In this document: one piece after another, positions 38,566 to 53,900 of the stretch
Position numbering within the stretch: the first letter of the stretch is position 1
How the letters are laid out: each line of letters opens with the position of its first letter
Assembly: GCA_947579665.1 (NCBI GenBank)
Contig: OX388347.1
Span: 20,638,562-20,702,561, forward strand
Length of the DNA stretch: 64,000 nucleotides
Direction of reading: 5' to 3'
From: Sympetrum striolatum
Lineage: Eukaryota; Arthropoda; Insecta; Odonata; Libellulidae
Program-made: the position numbers and the translations under genes
Notes under the pieces: model-generated
What the model was told of the DNA's origin: nothing
What the model saw: the letters and a program-made list of their open reading frames with translations, nothing else
Databases searched by the model: none

Positions 38566-39670
38566 GGTTTACCTTAGAAAGAAACAATATAGAATAAGGC
38601 AATTCATTTACGTATCACCGCGAAACCTCGCGATACTGCACACGAGAATAAATATACATATATATATTCTACCGACAAAGAATGTAGGTACGAATATGGA
38701 GATAATGTATCCGTTATATATACTAAATAATAATGGTACAGCCTTCAACAGGCATTACCACAAAGTATCTAACATCTTGAAACGAGGAAAATATACGACT
38801 GGCTGTTAACCTTGACCTTATTAGGATATCAATACGTACCTTATTTTTAAACAAATTTATATGAGCATTGATTTATATCGATAAATATGTAGGATATTAC
38901 TGAGCAAAACAAGCATCAGCTGATAAACGCAGTAAAACACTAACATACGATTAACGATATTATTTTGTTTGAAGGATTTATGGGAGATGCGATGTGCGAT
39001 GCATGCGCATGTATATGTATATATTTATTAGTGCTCTGCATAATGGTTATTGTACCTTAAACGCGCGAATTGTAGTTGCTCCAAATTCTTTTGTTATTAG
39101 ATTACGGAAGAAGAATATCAAGAGAATTATTTTCTCACTTCATGCTATTTACGCAATGCCTTGAAGTGTAGCATCCAACCAACTTTTTGAATATTTGTTT
39201 TTCGTATTAGAAGATGACTTGAGTTGAAACAATTCTCTGTAATCTAGTGAATTTGTAAAATCATGCAGAAAGAATGCGACATTTCTCATTTTCCACAGTC
39301 ATTGTTTATGAGGATAATTTATAAAGTCAATGCTCTATATTTCATAGAGCGTAGAGTTGTCAAGAAGATAAGCTGATACTGGTGGAGAACTCACAGTTCA
39401 CTTTGCCTTATTCAGTTTTTGAGCGTATTTTTCGCATCGGAAGGAACGGGGTCACCGCCCCCCTCCCCCGGTAATTGTTTTCCACCCCCTTCACCCATCA
39501 TCATTTATTTAATCCTTTTGTATACGCCGTATTAATAATTATTCAATTTGAAAGATCTTTAACAAATGTATTTACCTATGCGATAATTCCCCTTCCATAT
39601 ATACCTTTCCTCCTATTATTGACATAGAATTACATTATTATGGCCCATGGACCACATGCGGCTTCTCTCT

Positions 39671-39805
39671 CGGGGGCTCCCGGGTAGTCATGTGGACAGC
39701 GCGTTTGCCTTTGTTGAAAGCGGTCCCGGGTTCGATTTCCGGTAGGAGCCAATGTGCGAAATTGCCTAAGCTGTCGAAGCAATTTTAACAATACTACTAC
39801 TACTT
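39671..39805 (+). mobile_element. tRNA-derived SINE, family A, copy 1
   Basis: It opens GGGCTCCCGGGTAGTCATGT GG (A-box region), carries a good B box CGGGTTCGATTTCC, and has the tail GGAGCCAATGTGCGAAATTG, then CTAAGCTGTCGAAGCAATTT, then AACAATACTACTACTAC. Copies at 62548-62670, 60225-60315 and, reversed, 60595-60692 show that this is a dispersed SINE and not a tRNA gene. Confidence 0.85.
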
Positions 39806-39965
39806 CTCTCTCGATTTTAATCGGCGCTCCCACCTCCCCCATTATAAGTCTAATTATTTTCGTTCATAGCTGATAAACAAAAACAATATTTTCAACCTCA
39901 GTTTCATAGATATGAAGATTATAAGTTGCTATATCATAGAGTAGAACAATTAAATCTATCCTTAA

Positions 39966-40201
39966 CCCCTTAAGGACCAAATTTCCCCCATGAATATTAT
40001 AAGTATTCTGGTTAGTTTATCTTTCGTCCTATTCTTATGATAGGCTGCCAACAGGGACATATTTAACCCAATTTTATATCTACGTAATTAGGCGTTATAT
40101 TTTCATAAGAATTGAGTTGTTATCATAATTTGACTCAAATAACATAATTAAGAAGAATAAAACGGTATTTCAATTGTAGTTTTCTTACGGTCCTTAAAGG
40201 G
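39966..40201. mobile_element. piggyBac-like MITE with TTAA duplication
   Basis: The ends CCCCTTAAGGACC and GGTCCTTAAAGGG are inverted and flanked by TTAA on both sides (39962-39965, 40202-40205). TTAA duplications and CCC ends are the mark of piggyBac elements. It has 236 bp and no ORF. Confidence 0.85.
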
Positions 40202-41901
40202 TTAAATAATTTAATTATCTCCTCTATTTTCAAAATTATCTTCTTAAGGTTAATAAACGTAGATGATATAGGATATGCATCTTAATAAATTATGGTCAAT
40301 GCATCAGACTTGGTTTAACCATAGTGCTGTCAGTCTTCAGTCGGTGATTTTGTTAGAAGTAGACTCATTGTAATAATATAAATGTATAGGTAACAGACCT
40401 CTCATATTGTTCGATTTGATTATTGTTAACCTTACAATTTTCTTATTTGATTACTTTTCACTAAAAGAGTTTCTTTGAGATGAACCATTTATACCTCCAT
40501 ACATATATAGCATATGCTATTTTGTAATGGAAAAGAGCTATGTTAGGCTGTGGTATGAATTCCTTAATTGAATATGTATTAAGTTCTTATTCAATGTAAT
40601 ATTTCTTCCTTCAAATTATTGTTCATATTTTTCCGTAATCTTTCACAGTTTTTCCTTAATTTCAAGTGTTTCTCCAACTTTTTCTCTCTCTGCTGCTCTC
40701 TCTCTCTAAGCTTGGAATTTTTTCTCTTTTTACTTCTTTATTTCCCTCCTTTTCTGTAGATTTAATCCTCTCTTAGAACCTTTTCTTTATTTTTCTACCC
40801 TATTTACATTTTCTAAATTTTATCTTTACATTAATATAACTTTTGAAGACATTTGCCATTTTTTATTACAATTCCAATGTCACCATAACAATCATAGTAG
40901 AATTACAACAATTATTCGACTCCATGGAAACATTGGTACGAGGATTGAAGTTTGCTATTTCTTACAAAGATCTGTATCTCTATTTAAATAATATATTATA
41001 CCTAATAGGTATTAATTTTGTTAACGAGAGACACTAGCTGAACAGAGGAATTTTATTAGAAAATATTTTTATGATTTTTATTGTATTACGAGTAATATTG
41101 AGCCACTTGAAATTTCATAAGTTAAAATTTTTAGAACTAAAGAAAGGGTTTTTAGGCTAGATTCTTGCAGGATCTTCTCAATGGTGAGTCTGCCTCTTGT
41201 ATATGGACCATCTCTTTTATAAGTTCAATTATCTTATCAAGAAGATCAAAATAAAGCAATATTGAAGGAAGGAGGATGTTACATTCAACAATATATGTTA
41301 GTAAGAGCAAAGAGAGACAATTTGTTAAAAAAAATGTCTAAAAAGAAAGGATTACTCATGTGATTAAGGGGATACATATTGTTGAATGTCCAGGTAAAGA
41401 AGAACTTCAAGAAGATTCAAGGTAGAGCATGGATATAATAAATATCCTTTAGATAAAATTTATTAGTTCATTACTAAATTGCTCTTAGTTAAAAAATGCA
41501 AAAATACATTCCCTCTTGCTATTATCTGAGAATTTTCACTACGTTAAATCATTTCACTTGATTTTATTTCTGTCACTTTGTGTATTAATTTTCATCAGAT
41601 AAATAGAAATACTTCAATGAAATATTTCAACTTTTTATCTACAAGGAATAAGTCAAGAGTTGCATTCACTTTTAAAAAGCAACTTCGATGGAGTAGGGGA
41701 TAATGCAAGGGTTTCTACCCTTCCTTCCAAGTAAGTTTAATTTCCTTTGTTTTACTTTTCAATGTGATTTGTTAGATTTGATGTTAAATACTTAAAATCT
41801 TATCCACAGGAATAGCTGTGAATTTGAAGTTCTTAATTATGGTGCATTATTTTACCACCATTCTGCAATTAACGCAATAACTTGATCCAAGTTGACACTT
41901 T

Positions 41902-44900
41902 TCACTGTAACTCAACATCGCAAGTTGAAGGATCTTCTCCATCTTTAACCCCACAAACGCAGCTTCTTCCACCGCGACCATTTGGCAGGCACAGGTGACC
42001 CTCCGGACATGGTGATGTTTCATATTGACATAAATTATACACTGGAAAGATACAATTAATTGTGATATCTTGAATTGGTTTTTAAAGCCCAAGAGAAAAC
42101 AAAATGAAAAGGTTGACATGACTAAAAACCGACCCATATCTTCCACTTTCTGTACAGATACTCTAATTTAGTTATCATGCAAACCTTGTTGCTTCAAATT
42201 ATTTATTGTTGGGATGGCATCATCCCAGAATGTGGTAAATATCTTGATTTCACTCCTTGCAACTTTGATTTTTTCTCTGATGTTTATCTTTTGTTTTTCT
42301 ATGTGATTGCCTCTATGCAATTAGCATAGTTTGTTCAAAATACTTTGTCATGAACTAATGAGAAACAATTTGAAAATAAATGATTTCCAAGGGTGTATTC
42401 AATAAAGAATTATTATTAATTTATTTGCTTGGAATGCAAAACTTCCAGTGTTGATAAAATCAGTGTATATTTTAGAGTAGAAATATTGACTCCCTGTAAT
42501 CTGATAACAGAAATAAATTCATACTATATTTATAAGTATTAGTTATCTTAATTTTCAGAATAAATTTTATTGCCTCTGAATATTTCCAACCAAAAGAAAA
42601 TTTCTTTTTTAGACCACTCATTTAGCATACAAAAATGTAAATATATGGTCACAAGACTCTTTTATGGCTTCTTCTATTTTATCATATCTTTGACAAAATT
42701 TCTAATATTTAATATCTAAGATTTATGTGATATACTTTAAAAAAGCATAACAAAATATAAGGCTTATTTTGCATGTTAATTTTTCATGAATTATGCAAGT
42801 TTGCTAATGAAACGGTCAGTATGTGTTAGCAATTATTTATCATAAAGATTTTGAAACAAATCAAGCATTTATAAAATTCAGACTTTAGGTCAAGTGAAAA
42901 GTGCAATTTGAGCAGATAGCAAAGTGTACTTCCAGAAGGCCTCAATAACATTAATGCAAACTTGAGTCACATTTGTTAGTTATTGTGCAGATTAGCTTAT
43001 TCCTCTAAATGAATGAAATAGATAAGCAATATGGAAGATGGGAATGCCTATAAAAACTGTCCTGCTATCATTTGATACTCATTTCTTTTGAAGCCAATGA
43101 GTTAAATTTCTTTATACATCCATTTCCATGATTATTAAATATTTTTAAGTTAATTATAGTGGATTATAACAAATTATAACCTGTAAGATTTTCTTTAATA
43201 GATGTTATCAAGCTATATTGTCTAAGAGAGCTATGATATTAAAAATTTAACTAATAGCTTTGAGTTGCATTTATCTACAATTCTTAGATATACAGTAAAA
43301 CCTGGATAAGTAAGAGTTCAATAGAATGGCAATTTTTTCTCTCTCATAAAGGTTTCTTCTTTTATCCTGATTCTCATAGTGATTTTGGAGTGTTTTCTTC
43401 TCTCACTTTTCCAGGTTTACATTAATCCACATCGTATGTACGTATGGCAATACTTTAATTCAATATTTGTTTAATCCATTCCACAAGTCACTTCACAAAT
43501 TCTCACCCTTGAGCCCACAATTTTTAAATTTATCACTTGACTAAAAAAAGATGAAGGTGTGATGTTGATTTTTGAAGGTGAGAATGATGGGACCTGTAAT
43601 TTGTCTCACGGAATTTCCTCTCTTATCCAAGTTTGGCCACATGGTGTTATGGGAGTATTTTATATAGCTTCAGATACTGTAAAAATTAACTAGATTTTAT
43701 GCTTCATACTTAGATAATTTCATCCTAAGTATGTATTAGACCCTGATTCATGTGATGTATTACATTTCAATGATAATGATGTTTGTATTTTGAGCTTTTG
43801 AGAAAAATAATATTGACTCTGATATTTTTATAGCAGTTTAGTATTCGAAGTTTTATATACGACTGTTCAAGACCCTTAAAATACAAATGCTTTGTTTGAA
43901 ATGTTTTTGTTGAGTTCAAAAGGTGAGAGTTCACCAATAGAATAATTTTGATAAAGCTGTACTTAAATTGATTTCATATAAGCTAACTCTCTCACTAAAC
44001 ATAATTAATAAACTTACTTTGTGGGCATTGTTCAGGTACTGCAACAATACCATAAATTTTTCCACTCCCGCCTAATGGCACATCTATTGAATTGTTTAGC
44101 TCTCCCTCTGGCCTTGGAGAACTTTCTATCTTTTGCCTAAATATGTAATATAAATTATAGAATTTTAAATGGTACATAGATAAATATAAAATAGGATAGG
44201 AAAAAACAATACAGACATTGATGGTTGTGTTGACAAAAAATATATTGTTAAATAAAGTATTGAATTGTTCCATGGTATTAATTAATTGTATACCCAATTA
44301 GGATAACAAAATGGACTATTGATTATGGAAATTTTATTGTGACCCACAATCTCTCAATATTTTCTTTTAATGTGAATAAATAGCAACTTGAGTGGAAAGT
44401 GTATTCATCAAAATTGAAATATACTTATTTAATTTCAAACTTTCTCCTTTCCCTCCAAATTAGCTCTTGAAAATGATGTTACAATTGCTATGTGTTTAAA
44501 ACTGCAAGAAAAAATATCTTTTGTCTTCTTACAACAGTAATGCATGGAAATCTATTTTGATGATATTCAGTTCATTGATTCCTTTATGATATGTTTGAGA
44601 AATGAACTTCCACATTTGGCTCTGAGCTATCACTTTGAAAGAAAATTCACTCACGTAATCCAGTCTGTCCAATAGTAATTCCTCTGTGACATTGTCAAAC
44701 CAAATGGATAGCTGCAGTTTGACATCACAGTTCTTCTAACCAATGAATGGACACCCATACATTCTGTAAATTGATGTTGGAGATAATGAAGAAAATTAGC
44801 TTTTAACCTCTAATTTAGCAAAGAAATAATTATTGTTAACATATTATGGCCCAGAAGCCCAGGCTCCAAAAGTTGTGAAAATGAATCCTTATTTCTAGCA

Positions 44901-47900
44901 GTTATTCAAGGTCAAGTGCAGTAATTATAAATGGATGTTTGGAATTCAGAGAGCTCTAAAATGACAGTGAATAATTTGCATAGTAGTTTTTATGATTCAC
45001 TGTATTTTATCTATTTATTTGAATTTTTTTATGAAATTATTTCATTGATGAGTTATTCAGTTGTTTGTAAATTTTTACCCATTCATAATGTCTGCAAAAG
45101 CAAAGTAATTTGTTGGGAAAATATGTTTCAGGCTAACTTAAATATAAAATAGTAAATTAACTGTATAAGAAAAATGTTACTGGGAAAATGTCTCAAATGA
45201 ATAACTCAACAGCAGAATATTCCTGGTAATCTTAGCACCTTCTAAACTTAAGTGCATGGGAACAAATTCCTGAGAAGGACTTCATCTATCAATGGAGTAA
45301 TCCAGAAGTTTGAAGTATTGGTATTGTATTGTATTTAGCTCATAGACAGTCTATTGGTGATATCGCATTTTCTTGAAAACATTAATAAGTAATCTAAAAA
45401 TCTTCCCCACAATAAAAAATAAGGTATTTGAGTCGAATATTATACAATGCACAAACATTTCACAAGTGTATCTTACCTATTCTCTTGTTCCCTGCATCTG
45501 GCCAGCAAAGCTCATCCCGGTCATAATCAAAGGCAAGTGAGTTGGGAAGCTGAACGCTGCCTTGAAGAAATATTGATCTCTGAGAGCCATCAAGATTGGC
45601 TGTTTCAATTTTTGGGCCCTCTCTATTCCAGTCTGTCCAATACATTTTTCTTTCAGAGTTCATAAAATGAATCAAGCATTAACATGTAAGAATATTAAAC
45701 TCTCAATGCTAATGAATATGATTTTTATATTCAACTTTTTGACAGTCTTAAAATATATAGAATCTGTAATTGTCAACTGGAAAGTTTAATCATATTTTAT
45801 TGCATATCTTCTACTTATTTTAAATTAGAAGATTCCTTATAAAAATCCAAGGATAAGGGGTCAAACTTTTTCTAAGTCTATTGAAACAGCATAAATTATA
45901 AAAAAATCTATTGAGTTAATAATTAAAATGAAAGGGAGATGGAGTTTTTGAAATCCCTTCAAATTGTAATTGAAAACAAATTTAACTGAAATTTTGTTTA
46001 AAAGTTTATTCAGAAATTTATTTGGATCACTCTCTTCTGGACACATGTACTATCATATCATACACTCTATCATATATGATAGAGTAAATTGAGATTTCTA
46101 ACTTAACCTTCGAGGGTACTCTTCTACATTTAACATTAGATTTCAGTGATGATGGAGAATATTCTACGTAAACTGAGAACTTATGTCTTCTTCCAGTAGA
46201 GCTAGTGTGTTTATAAAAAGCCTAAGGGTAGTTTTTCTTACAGGATATTACTCTAAAGTAGTACAGTTGAATCTAGATATTCTGTGTGACTAACAGTCAG
46301 GTCCCATTATTTTCACCTCCAAAAAACTATAAGTTACAAAGTATAAGCCCCTATGTGAGAAAGTTGTTAACTTTATCCAAACTAAATATAGTAATATTTA
46401 TTAAATTTACTTTCTTCTAATACTTGTATTGAGTTTATACAATTAACTTACGATTGTTATTATACTTTCTAATTTAATAATCGAAAAGAAATCATGCTAA
46501 CAAATGATAAAAATGCACTTCATGTATATTTCTCATGGGAATCCTTTACCTCCTATATGATTTAGAAAGAGACTATCATATATCATAAGAAATACCTAGA
46601 GAGAGACAATGTTTAATACTCTTTGTAGATGAAAAGTTGTGCAGATTTTGGTTCTTAAATTTTAGCTAATCAGATATGCTCATACGCACACTCACATAAA
46701 AAATTTCATGAAAGTTGATACTTAGTAAGATCAAAATGATATTTTATCATATTCTTCCTACACCCTCATACATAGTTAAACATGAATGCTTACCCTTTGG
46801 CTGGATGCACAACTATTCCTCTGGGGTTTACCAGTCCATCAGATATCAAAACCTTTCTGATCTTGGTTTCTAGGTTAGCTACCTCAACAGTGTCTCTTGT
46901 AGAATCAGTCCAGTAGATGTTTCTTGATACCCAGTCTATGCTAAGACCTTCAGGCGAACCTATATCTGTTAGATGATTTATTAAATTTGATAGATTAAAA
47001 AGAGAAACATTTCTCATCATCAATGTAAAGAAGAATCACTTAAGGCCTTGTAGTACAAAAGTTCAGTTATTTTACCTCTAAAATACAACTTTGGAATTGA
47101 ATGAAATGATTATTCTTTCTAATTTTATGTTCTGATGTATTTTACATCCATTTTCTGTATTACTCTTGCAGCACAATTCAGAGAAGGCTTATTACTGAAA
47201 GTAAACTATTATTGTTGTTTTTATAGAAGAAATAATTATGCTTTAAATATGGATATTAGCCAGCCGAGTGAGCCAAAAGAAATAAAACATATTTCCCTCA
47301 TATTTTTAAAATTAATGAGGAGCAATGCTAAGAGTCATTGTCATTGTTAGCATCATAAACTCTAAAGCTAGAAGTATGTTTTTTTAATTTGTTTCACAGG
47401 AATGTTTTGGGACAGTTGAAATCTCCTGTGTGAGTATTGATTGTTTGCTAATACTTAGTAATAAGTGATAACAAAATTTTGTAATTTTAATTTTTCATTG
47501 CAATAAATCTCTGACTGCATCTTGATGACAGGATCTTCTCACTGTGACTGAACTGTGAATACCTTTTCATATTTTATTAATATCAATACATGTGAAATAT
47601 TTTGAAATGTAACTTCCATAAGAACCCCCTAACCCTAACAACCTTGAAACATCTTGAAACTTAAACACATATCATAGATTAGTCCTTGTTAATCTTGTGG
47701 ATTGTTTATGTAATTGAGAATAGCTATACCATTATTGGGACAATGTGTTAGACTAAGTTTGTGTGTGTTATTAGACACAATTTTTCCCTTTTCTTTACCT
47801 GTGTCAAGGAAGATCTGAATATCCGAACCATCATACTTGGAGCTTTTAATTGTTCTTCCATTAACGTCACTCCAGTATACTCTTCCTTCTAGACAATCTA

Positions 47901-50900
47901 TATCAATTCCTAAAAAAATATGAAATTTAATAATAATTTATTATGACTACTTTTTACAGTAGTAGTATTTAAGATTCAAAGTGGCATCAATTTTTTCTAA
48001 TTTCTTACAGCATAATATTAATATAATGTTTCGATAAAATAACATCTTAAGTACAAAGTTTTATTATAGTGAATAGCTTTAACTTCAAAACTGAATATCT
48101 TACCTACTGCTACCTGGAAATAGTGAATTTGTATTGGCTGACCAGGGTTGGTGGCAGTTGGTTGAAAAGGCACTCTTAATGTAGACATTCCTTGGTTTAC
48201 TAGTAAAAAGTTTCCTTCGTGCTTTGATATTGCTGTGAATGATTTTCAAAATAAAGTTGAAAGCTATGGATATAGTTAGCAAAATTCTTTTCCAAAAATC
48301 ATATAGATACTACTGATACTGTAATATTTACAAAAATAATCCATCAACAAGTTATACATGTATTTTAAAATTACCAATTTGTTATGTAATAATTCTTTCA
48401 CTGAAAATATTTGTAAATGTATCGACTCCTTCAGAATTGTACATTTAAAATTTAGAATACCAAACAAGGCTTTTTATCAGGCTGATGAGCAGAACAGCTG
48501 AAATTGACATTTTCGTTCAATCAATAGTATTTCCCTTTAATATGTAAGTGGTAATACAGCTTCTCCATTAAGATCAGAGTTGTATACACACTTGGAATTC
48601 TTGTTGACAATTTTTGTGACATTTGTAGGACAATTTGAACTTTAATTACAATATTCTCTTCCCCCCTTTGTGCCTTATTACTTACCTTTACATTGTAATC
48701 CATTTCCAACATAACCTTCATTACATTGACAGAAATATGTTCCTCTGGAAGGTACACAGCTGGCCTTTTCGTGACACACAGTTGCATCATGTTGACAAGA
48801 AGCATCTTTTTGACATGTGAAACCATCTCCTTCAAATCCCTGCAATTGGCATTGTATTTTCCCATGTCTAACAGATTTATCATCTTATTCAAATCATTCT
48901 TGAACGGATAGATAAGCATATTTAGATGATTTTATCATAATAGATATTACCATAGATCTTTCTATTCTATTCTAACCTATTAAAGAATCATTGATTCTCT
49001 AATAAGTTTATAAAATGTAATAAATGCTCTAAATGATAAACAAGGGAGCTCAAATAAATTCTAAAGTTACAAGGTTTACTAAAGGAATGAATGCTGATTT
49101 GACAATCAGGGTTGATGAGGAAAACTAGATCAAGACGATAAATTACCCTTCTGGGAGAATGCTCCCTTTTGAGATGGAATATGCATGGACGAGATTAAAA
49201 GAAGAAGATCTGTAGCCAAGAAAGCTTTCATGGAGTAAATTATAATATAAAATATAAAGGGATTTGGAAAAGATTAGGAAAACCATTGGCATGGACTGCT
49301 TTTCTGTATGTAGAAAAAGATCTCAATAGATTAAAGGCATTGAAGAGGAACATTTAGGCTGGAATATGGAAAGTTGAATAGAAAGAGAAGCAAACTCAAA
49401 AGTTCTATGAATGATGGGGGAAGAGAGGATTTTGATTAATATTAATTAAGCAGTAGCCAAGAAAATGGGTGAATCAAATATTGTGAGGAGAAAGATTGTT
49501 AAAAAAAGTAACTGAATGTAGGATCCAAGGGGAAAATGCAGAGGTGAAGGTAAAGCCAAACAATATCAATTGAAATAAAGAGCAGAATAAGATATCTGGA
49601 TATCAAGAAATGATATGAAAAGTTTTCAGTAGGATATTTTAATCAGCATAAACCTTATATAAAGCAGAATATTTATAGTGATAAAAAATATTAGTAAATT
49701 TCCATAAAAATGAAAATAAATAATTATTGTTACCTCTCGACATTTGCATCTGTATCCCGATTCTTGGATGTCATACGTACAATCTGCGTTAGGACCACAG
49801 TTGTTTAAAATGTGGCAACTGACTGCTATTGGAGAGCAGCTCTTTCCATCGCCAGAGAAATCAGGATTACAGCGGCAGATGAAAGATTGTTTCTCTGTAT
49901 CATAAGCGCAAGCAGCATCTGGATGGCAATCAGCATGAGTGGTGCACTCTGCTGTGTCTTTTTGGGGATAAAAATCCAAGTTTAATTCACAAATATGGGA
50001 AATACAACACAGAAAATGAAAAAGTAGATGTAATCTAGTACCTTCATTGGGATGGCAAGATTTTCCATCGCCTAAGAAACCTAGACTACAGACACATTCA
50101 TGCCTTTGGGTTTCTTTGTTGTAGAGGCATTGAGAATTTTCACCACAGTCATAAGAAAATCGGCATTCATCTTTATGAAGAGTTAAAATTAGTTGTTGAA
50201 GTATTATGAGAAGTCCAAAAGCTTATTTGTTACTTGGATGAAAGAGAAGAGAAAGCATATAAGAGAAACTTACCTACAGCATAGCATCTTTCACCATCCC
50301 CCATGTAACCAGGGTTGCAAACACATATTGCCTTCTGAAGTAGAGTATCGAAAGTACAAGTAGCATGCAAGTCACAAATATCAACTTCTTTGCATGATAT
50401 TTCTAGAAAAATTAGAAAGCAATAATATTTAAGAGAGAAGCATAGATGAAATTAAAAGCAATGAAAAATTAGAAAGATTTATGAGAGAATTTATCATATT
50501 TGTTAAAATGCTTGGAAGTAATAAGAGACAAAGCCTCAGTTACCGCAACTTATATAAGAAGTAATAATACAAACTCATTTTGTTATCTAATCCCATTTTT
50601 ATTCAACTATTATTATATTTGTTTATCCTGAATGTTTCATGGGATAATTATGGATATGGAAGTCATTCAATCTTGTTGATAAATTACAGTAATGCCATGT
50701 AACTTCAAAAAAATATTATATCTATTATATATAGACACTTCTCCGGATTCATCCATATATATAGGTATATACATAGCAAACTAATTCACAGGCTAAACCA
50801 CAGGCACCAATGATTTGAAATTTTTACGACGTATTGGCCATAACATGTAACCACAAGAAAAATTAAGATTTTGAACCTCAGTATCATGGGTAATAAGACC

Positions 50901-53900
50901 ATGCTTTTCCTTGGTTCTTTGCCAGAGCACATTAAAATTTCTCACATAAGGAATATAAGGGAAAAGTAAGACGTCGTTTGAGGCAGTTGCACCCAATATT
51001 TCTGCTTGAAATTTCACAATAAGTTAGAGATGTTGATCTTCTGTTGTGCTAGTATATATATAAATTTCACCAGGAAGACCTGGGTTTGATGCCGGACAGA
51101 TATATTTCTGCAAATTTTAAGAATATTTTCTATATTTTTTTTCTTTTGATGACCCTCTTGATAAGATGTTGATTTGAAATTAGTGTTATCGATAAGCTTG
51201 CAGAATGCAAGCATATTGACAACATAAATTTCAAGTAGGTATCATATTGAGAGGGTCCTCAAAAGAAAAATATGGATTGAAAATATTCTTAAAATTTGCT
51301 GCAACTTATCCATCCGGCATCGTCATCCGTCCTACTTTTCCATTATATTCTTTATGTAAGAAATATAAATGTGCTCTGTCATCGATCCCAGGAACAGCAT
51401 GGTCTTATCTAATTGTTTTTTTTTTAACCGAGTCTTAATGAACATCTTCTATCTAAGCAAGAACTTCCTATGATTTTGATAAGTGCATAAAAAAACAATA
51501 AAAAACTACCTCAATGTATTTTAAACGGCAGATTTTTGCATCGTCCTAGCATCAAACCCAGGATATTTTTCATAAAAGTAATTAATGTTTTCGATAGATT
51601 CTGACCATATCTATCGGTTTCTTGAGTTTTAGTTCTCCACCTATCCTGGAAGTATTTTTTTTAATTCCCGAAAATCAAAGCAATTCCTTTAAATGGGAAA
51701 AATCAGGACTTTGGGGCCCTCTGGAATCTAACCCATGATACTGAGGTTCAAAATGGCATTTTTTCTGGTGGTTACACGTCATGGCCAATACATCGTAAAT
51801 GTTTCAAATCAATGATGCCTGTGGTTTTGCCTGTGAATTAGTATCCTATCTATCTATATACCTATGTACATGAATGAATCCAGAGAAGTGTCTATATATA
51901 ATAGAATTATAGTAGCATGTACTAAGTTTTTTCAATAAACTGAAATAAATGAAATGGTTCATATTTATTGCTTGGAAAATTTTTATCTTTATAAAAATCA
52001 TTATTGTTCTTTTGCTATGGCAAATGATGAAGATTCAGAATTCATGAAGAAAGAACATCCCAATTACATTACAATAATTATTACTATTTACAAAGACACA
52101 AAACCATTCCCTTGCCTGAAAAATCTGACTAGCTGGGATTCGAACCTGGGACCGTGGAGTTAGAGCGATAACGTACGAGCACTCTAACCATTCGGCCACA
52201 ACAGCCGGTAAAAGTTCTTTATTAATGTTAATTAGAGAAAGCATTTGATATTCATTTGACTTTATTTTGTAATTCATCTGTGTTAATTTAGGATCTGTTT
52301 GATATTGAAAGACATTTTGAAGCATTCACACTTAAAAATTTTAAGGGGTAATTGAATGTGCTACATTATTCTGGATTCTAGAATGACTCACCACTTTCTA
52401 TACACTCATGTCCATCCCCTTCATATCCTGCATTACACTGACATTGGTAGTTGGCAGTATGAGAGACGTACACACATTGTGCATGGGGGTGACACATGTT
52501 CACAGTGTTGCATGATACTGCAAAAATACATTGAAATCAAATAAAAAACTGAAAAAGTTCTATTCACTTAGCATCAACAAATCCTGTAGTTACTGATTTA
52601 TTTTAACAATAATAGCATCTTTTAATATTGCTATTTAACTTTATTCCAAAAATAGGAAAGGGAATAAAGAACTCTATCCAAAAAAGGAATTTAATTAGTA
52701 TTAATTTGAGTAAAGAAGTTAAATGTTTCCATTTTACTCTCAACTATATTTAAGTGGTAACAACTCATTCATTTATCAATCAAAATAAATCCATGGCATC
52801 ACAATCTAAGTGAGCTAGTCAGATGATTGTTTCAGTCTATGGAAAAGGGTTAGAATTGACTCCCATGCCACCTTTTTTCCATATATATTTAGTTCCCCTC
52901 CTCTCTTTGTAACAGTTCATCAACATCAAGGCAGAGTGGTGTTAACAGAGGTTGCAGGTAATGGATCAACCATGCTGATGAGGCTTTAACTATATCTTTG
53001 GCCAAATAGTGAAAAAGCCATTCACCAACCAGAAATAGGAGAGCCTGGTGAATTTTTTCTTAATGCCTCCCAAATGTAATTACAATTATCATGATGAGCT
53101 TCTGTAATGGAAATTTATCTGAAGATAAAAGCACCACCCATTTCAATATCTGGGAGGAGGTGGCATTATTGTGGTCCATCATGAGGATAAGAACTACTAC
53201 CCTGAACTTCAAGACTTACTACTGTCACAGCTTGAAAAGCAATTATCAACTACTGAAGCTTACTGAATGAAGCAGAGAAGATAAAATGGGATATCATTGG
53301 GCTCAGCAAAGTCAAAAAATAAGAACTACTGACCCTGTGGGAAAGCTATATATTCTTTTACAGAAGATGAAATACTTGGAGGGGTTTAATTCTTGATTAA
53401 CAAGAGATTGACAGATAATGTGGTAAAGATAGACAATGTATTGAGAAAATTTGCGAACTCATACTAAAGATAAATGAGTCTTACTCTGTACTGATCTAAG
53501 TCTACACTCCAACAGCTGCAAATAGCAAAGCAATAGCTTTTACCAGACCTATGGCTCTGAACCAAGACCTATGGCATCTGGCAATGAAGAGGAAGCAGAT
53601 TTTATAAACGACAAAAAATAGATGATGAGGCAACTAAAAACAGAAAAACAATACTGTAGACGGTAGCTGATTACTTCAGCAGCTTATGCAATATGTAACA
53701 TATTGAAGAGGAGACCCAAAAAAAAACAAAACTCACTGGTTCCCCCCTTCCATTCTCCTAGTAGAAGTAATAGGGGCAATCATAAAGATGAAGAACGGAA
53801 AAAAGGTCACATGAAGTGTTGGCAGAATATCTGAAACTTGGCGGAAGAGAGATTGGTCACATTTTCATACAGTTTTTCACAAATTTTCCCAGACAAGCAA

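Larger units (their letters stand above)
38566..41901. other. Intergenic spacer, AMPK-beta promoter side to nidogen 3' side
   Basis: The right side should hold the nidogen 3' UTR (minus-strand AATAAA candidates near 41,459 and 41,564) and the left side the AMPK-beta promoter and 5' UTR. Between them are a SINE (39671-39805) and a piggyBac-type MITE (39966-40201). No coding exon is supported. Confidence 0.45.

Noticed and set aside
39690..39755. tRNA gene on the plus strand
   Set aside because: Has a B box but belongs to a dispersed SINE with at least three other copies in the window.
43293..43681. Complete pogo-like MITE
   Set aside because: Only the left tip is convincing; the right side lacks the inverted AACCT block.
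45447..45665. 72-codon plus-strand ORF
   Set aside because: Antisense of the nidogen propeller exon 45477-45649.
52120..52210. tRNA gene on the minus strand
   Set aside because: Good A and B boxes, but acceptor ends pair poorly and the sequence runs into a SINE body.
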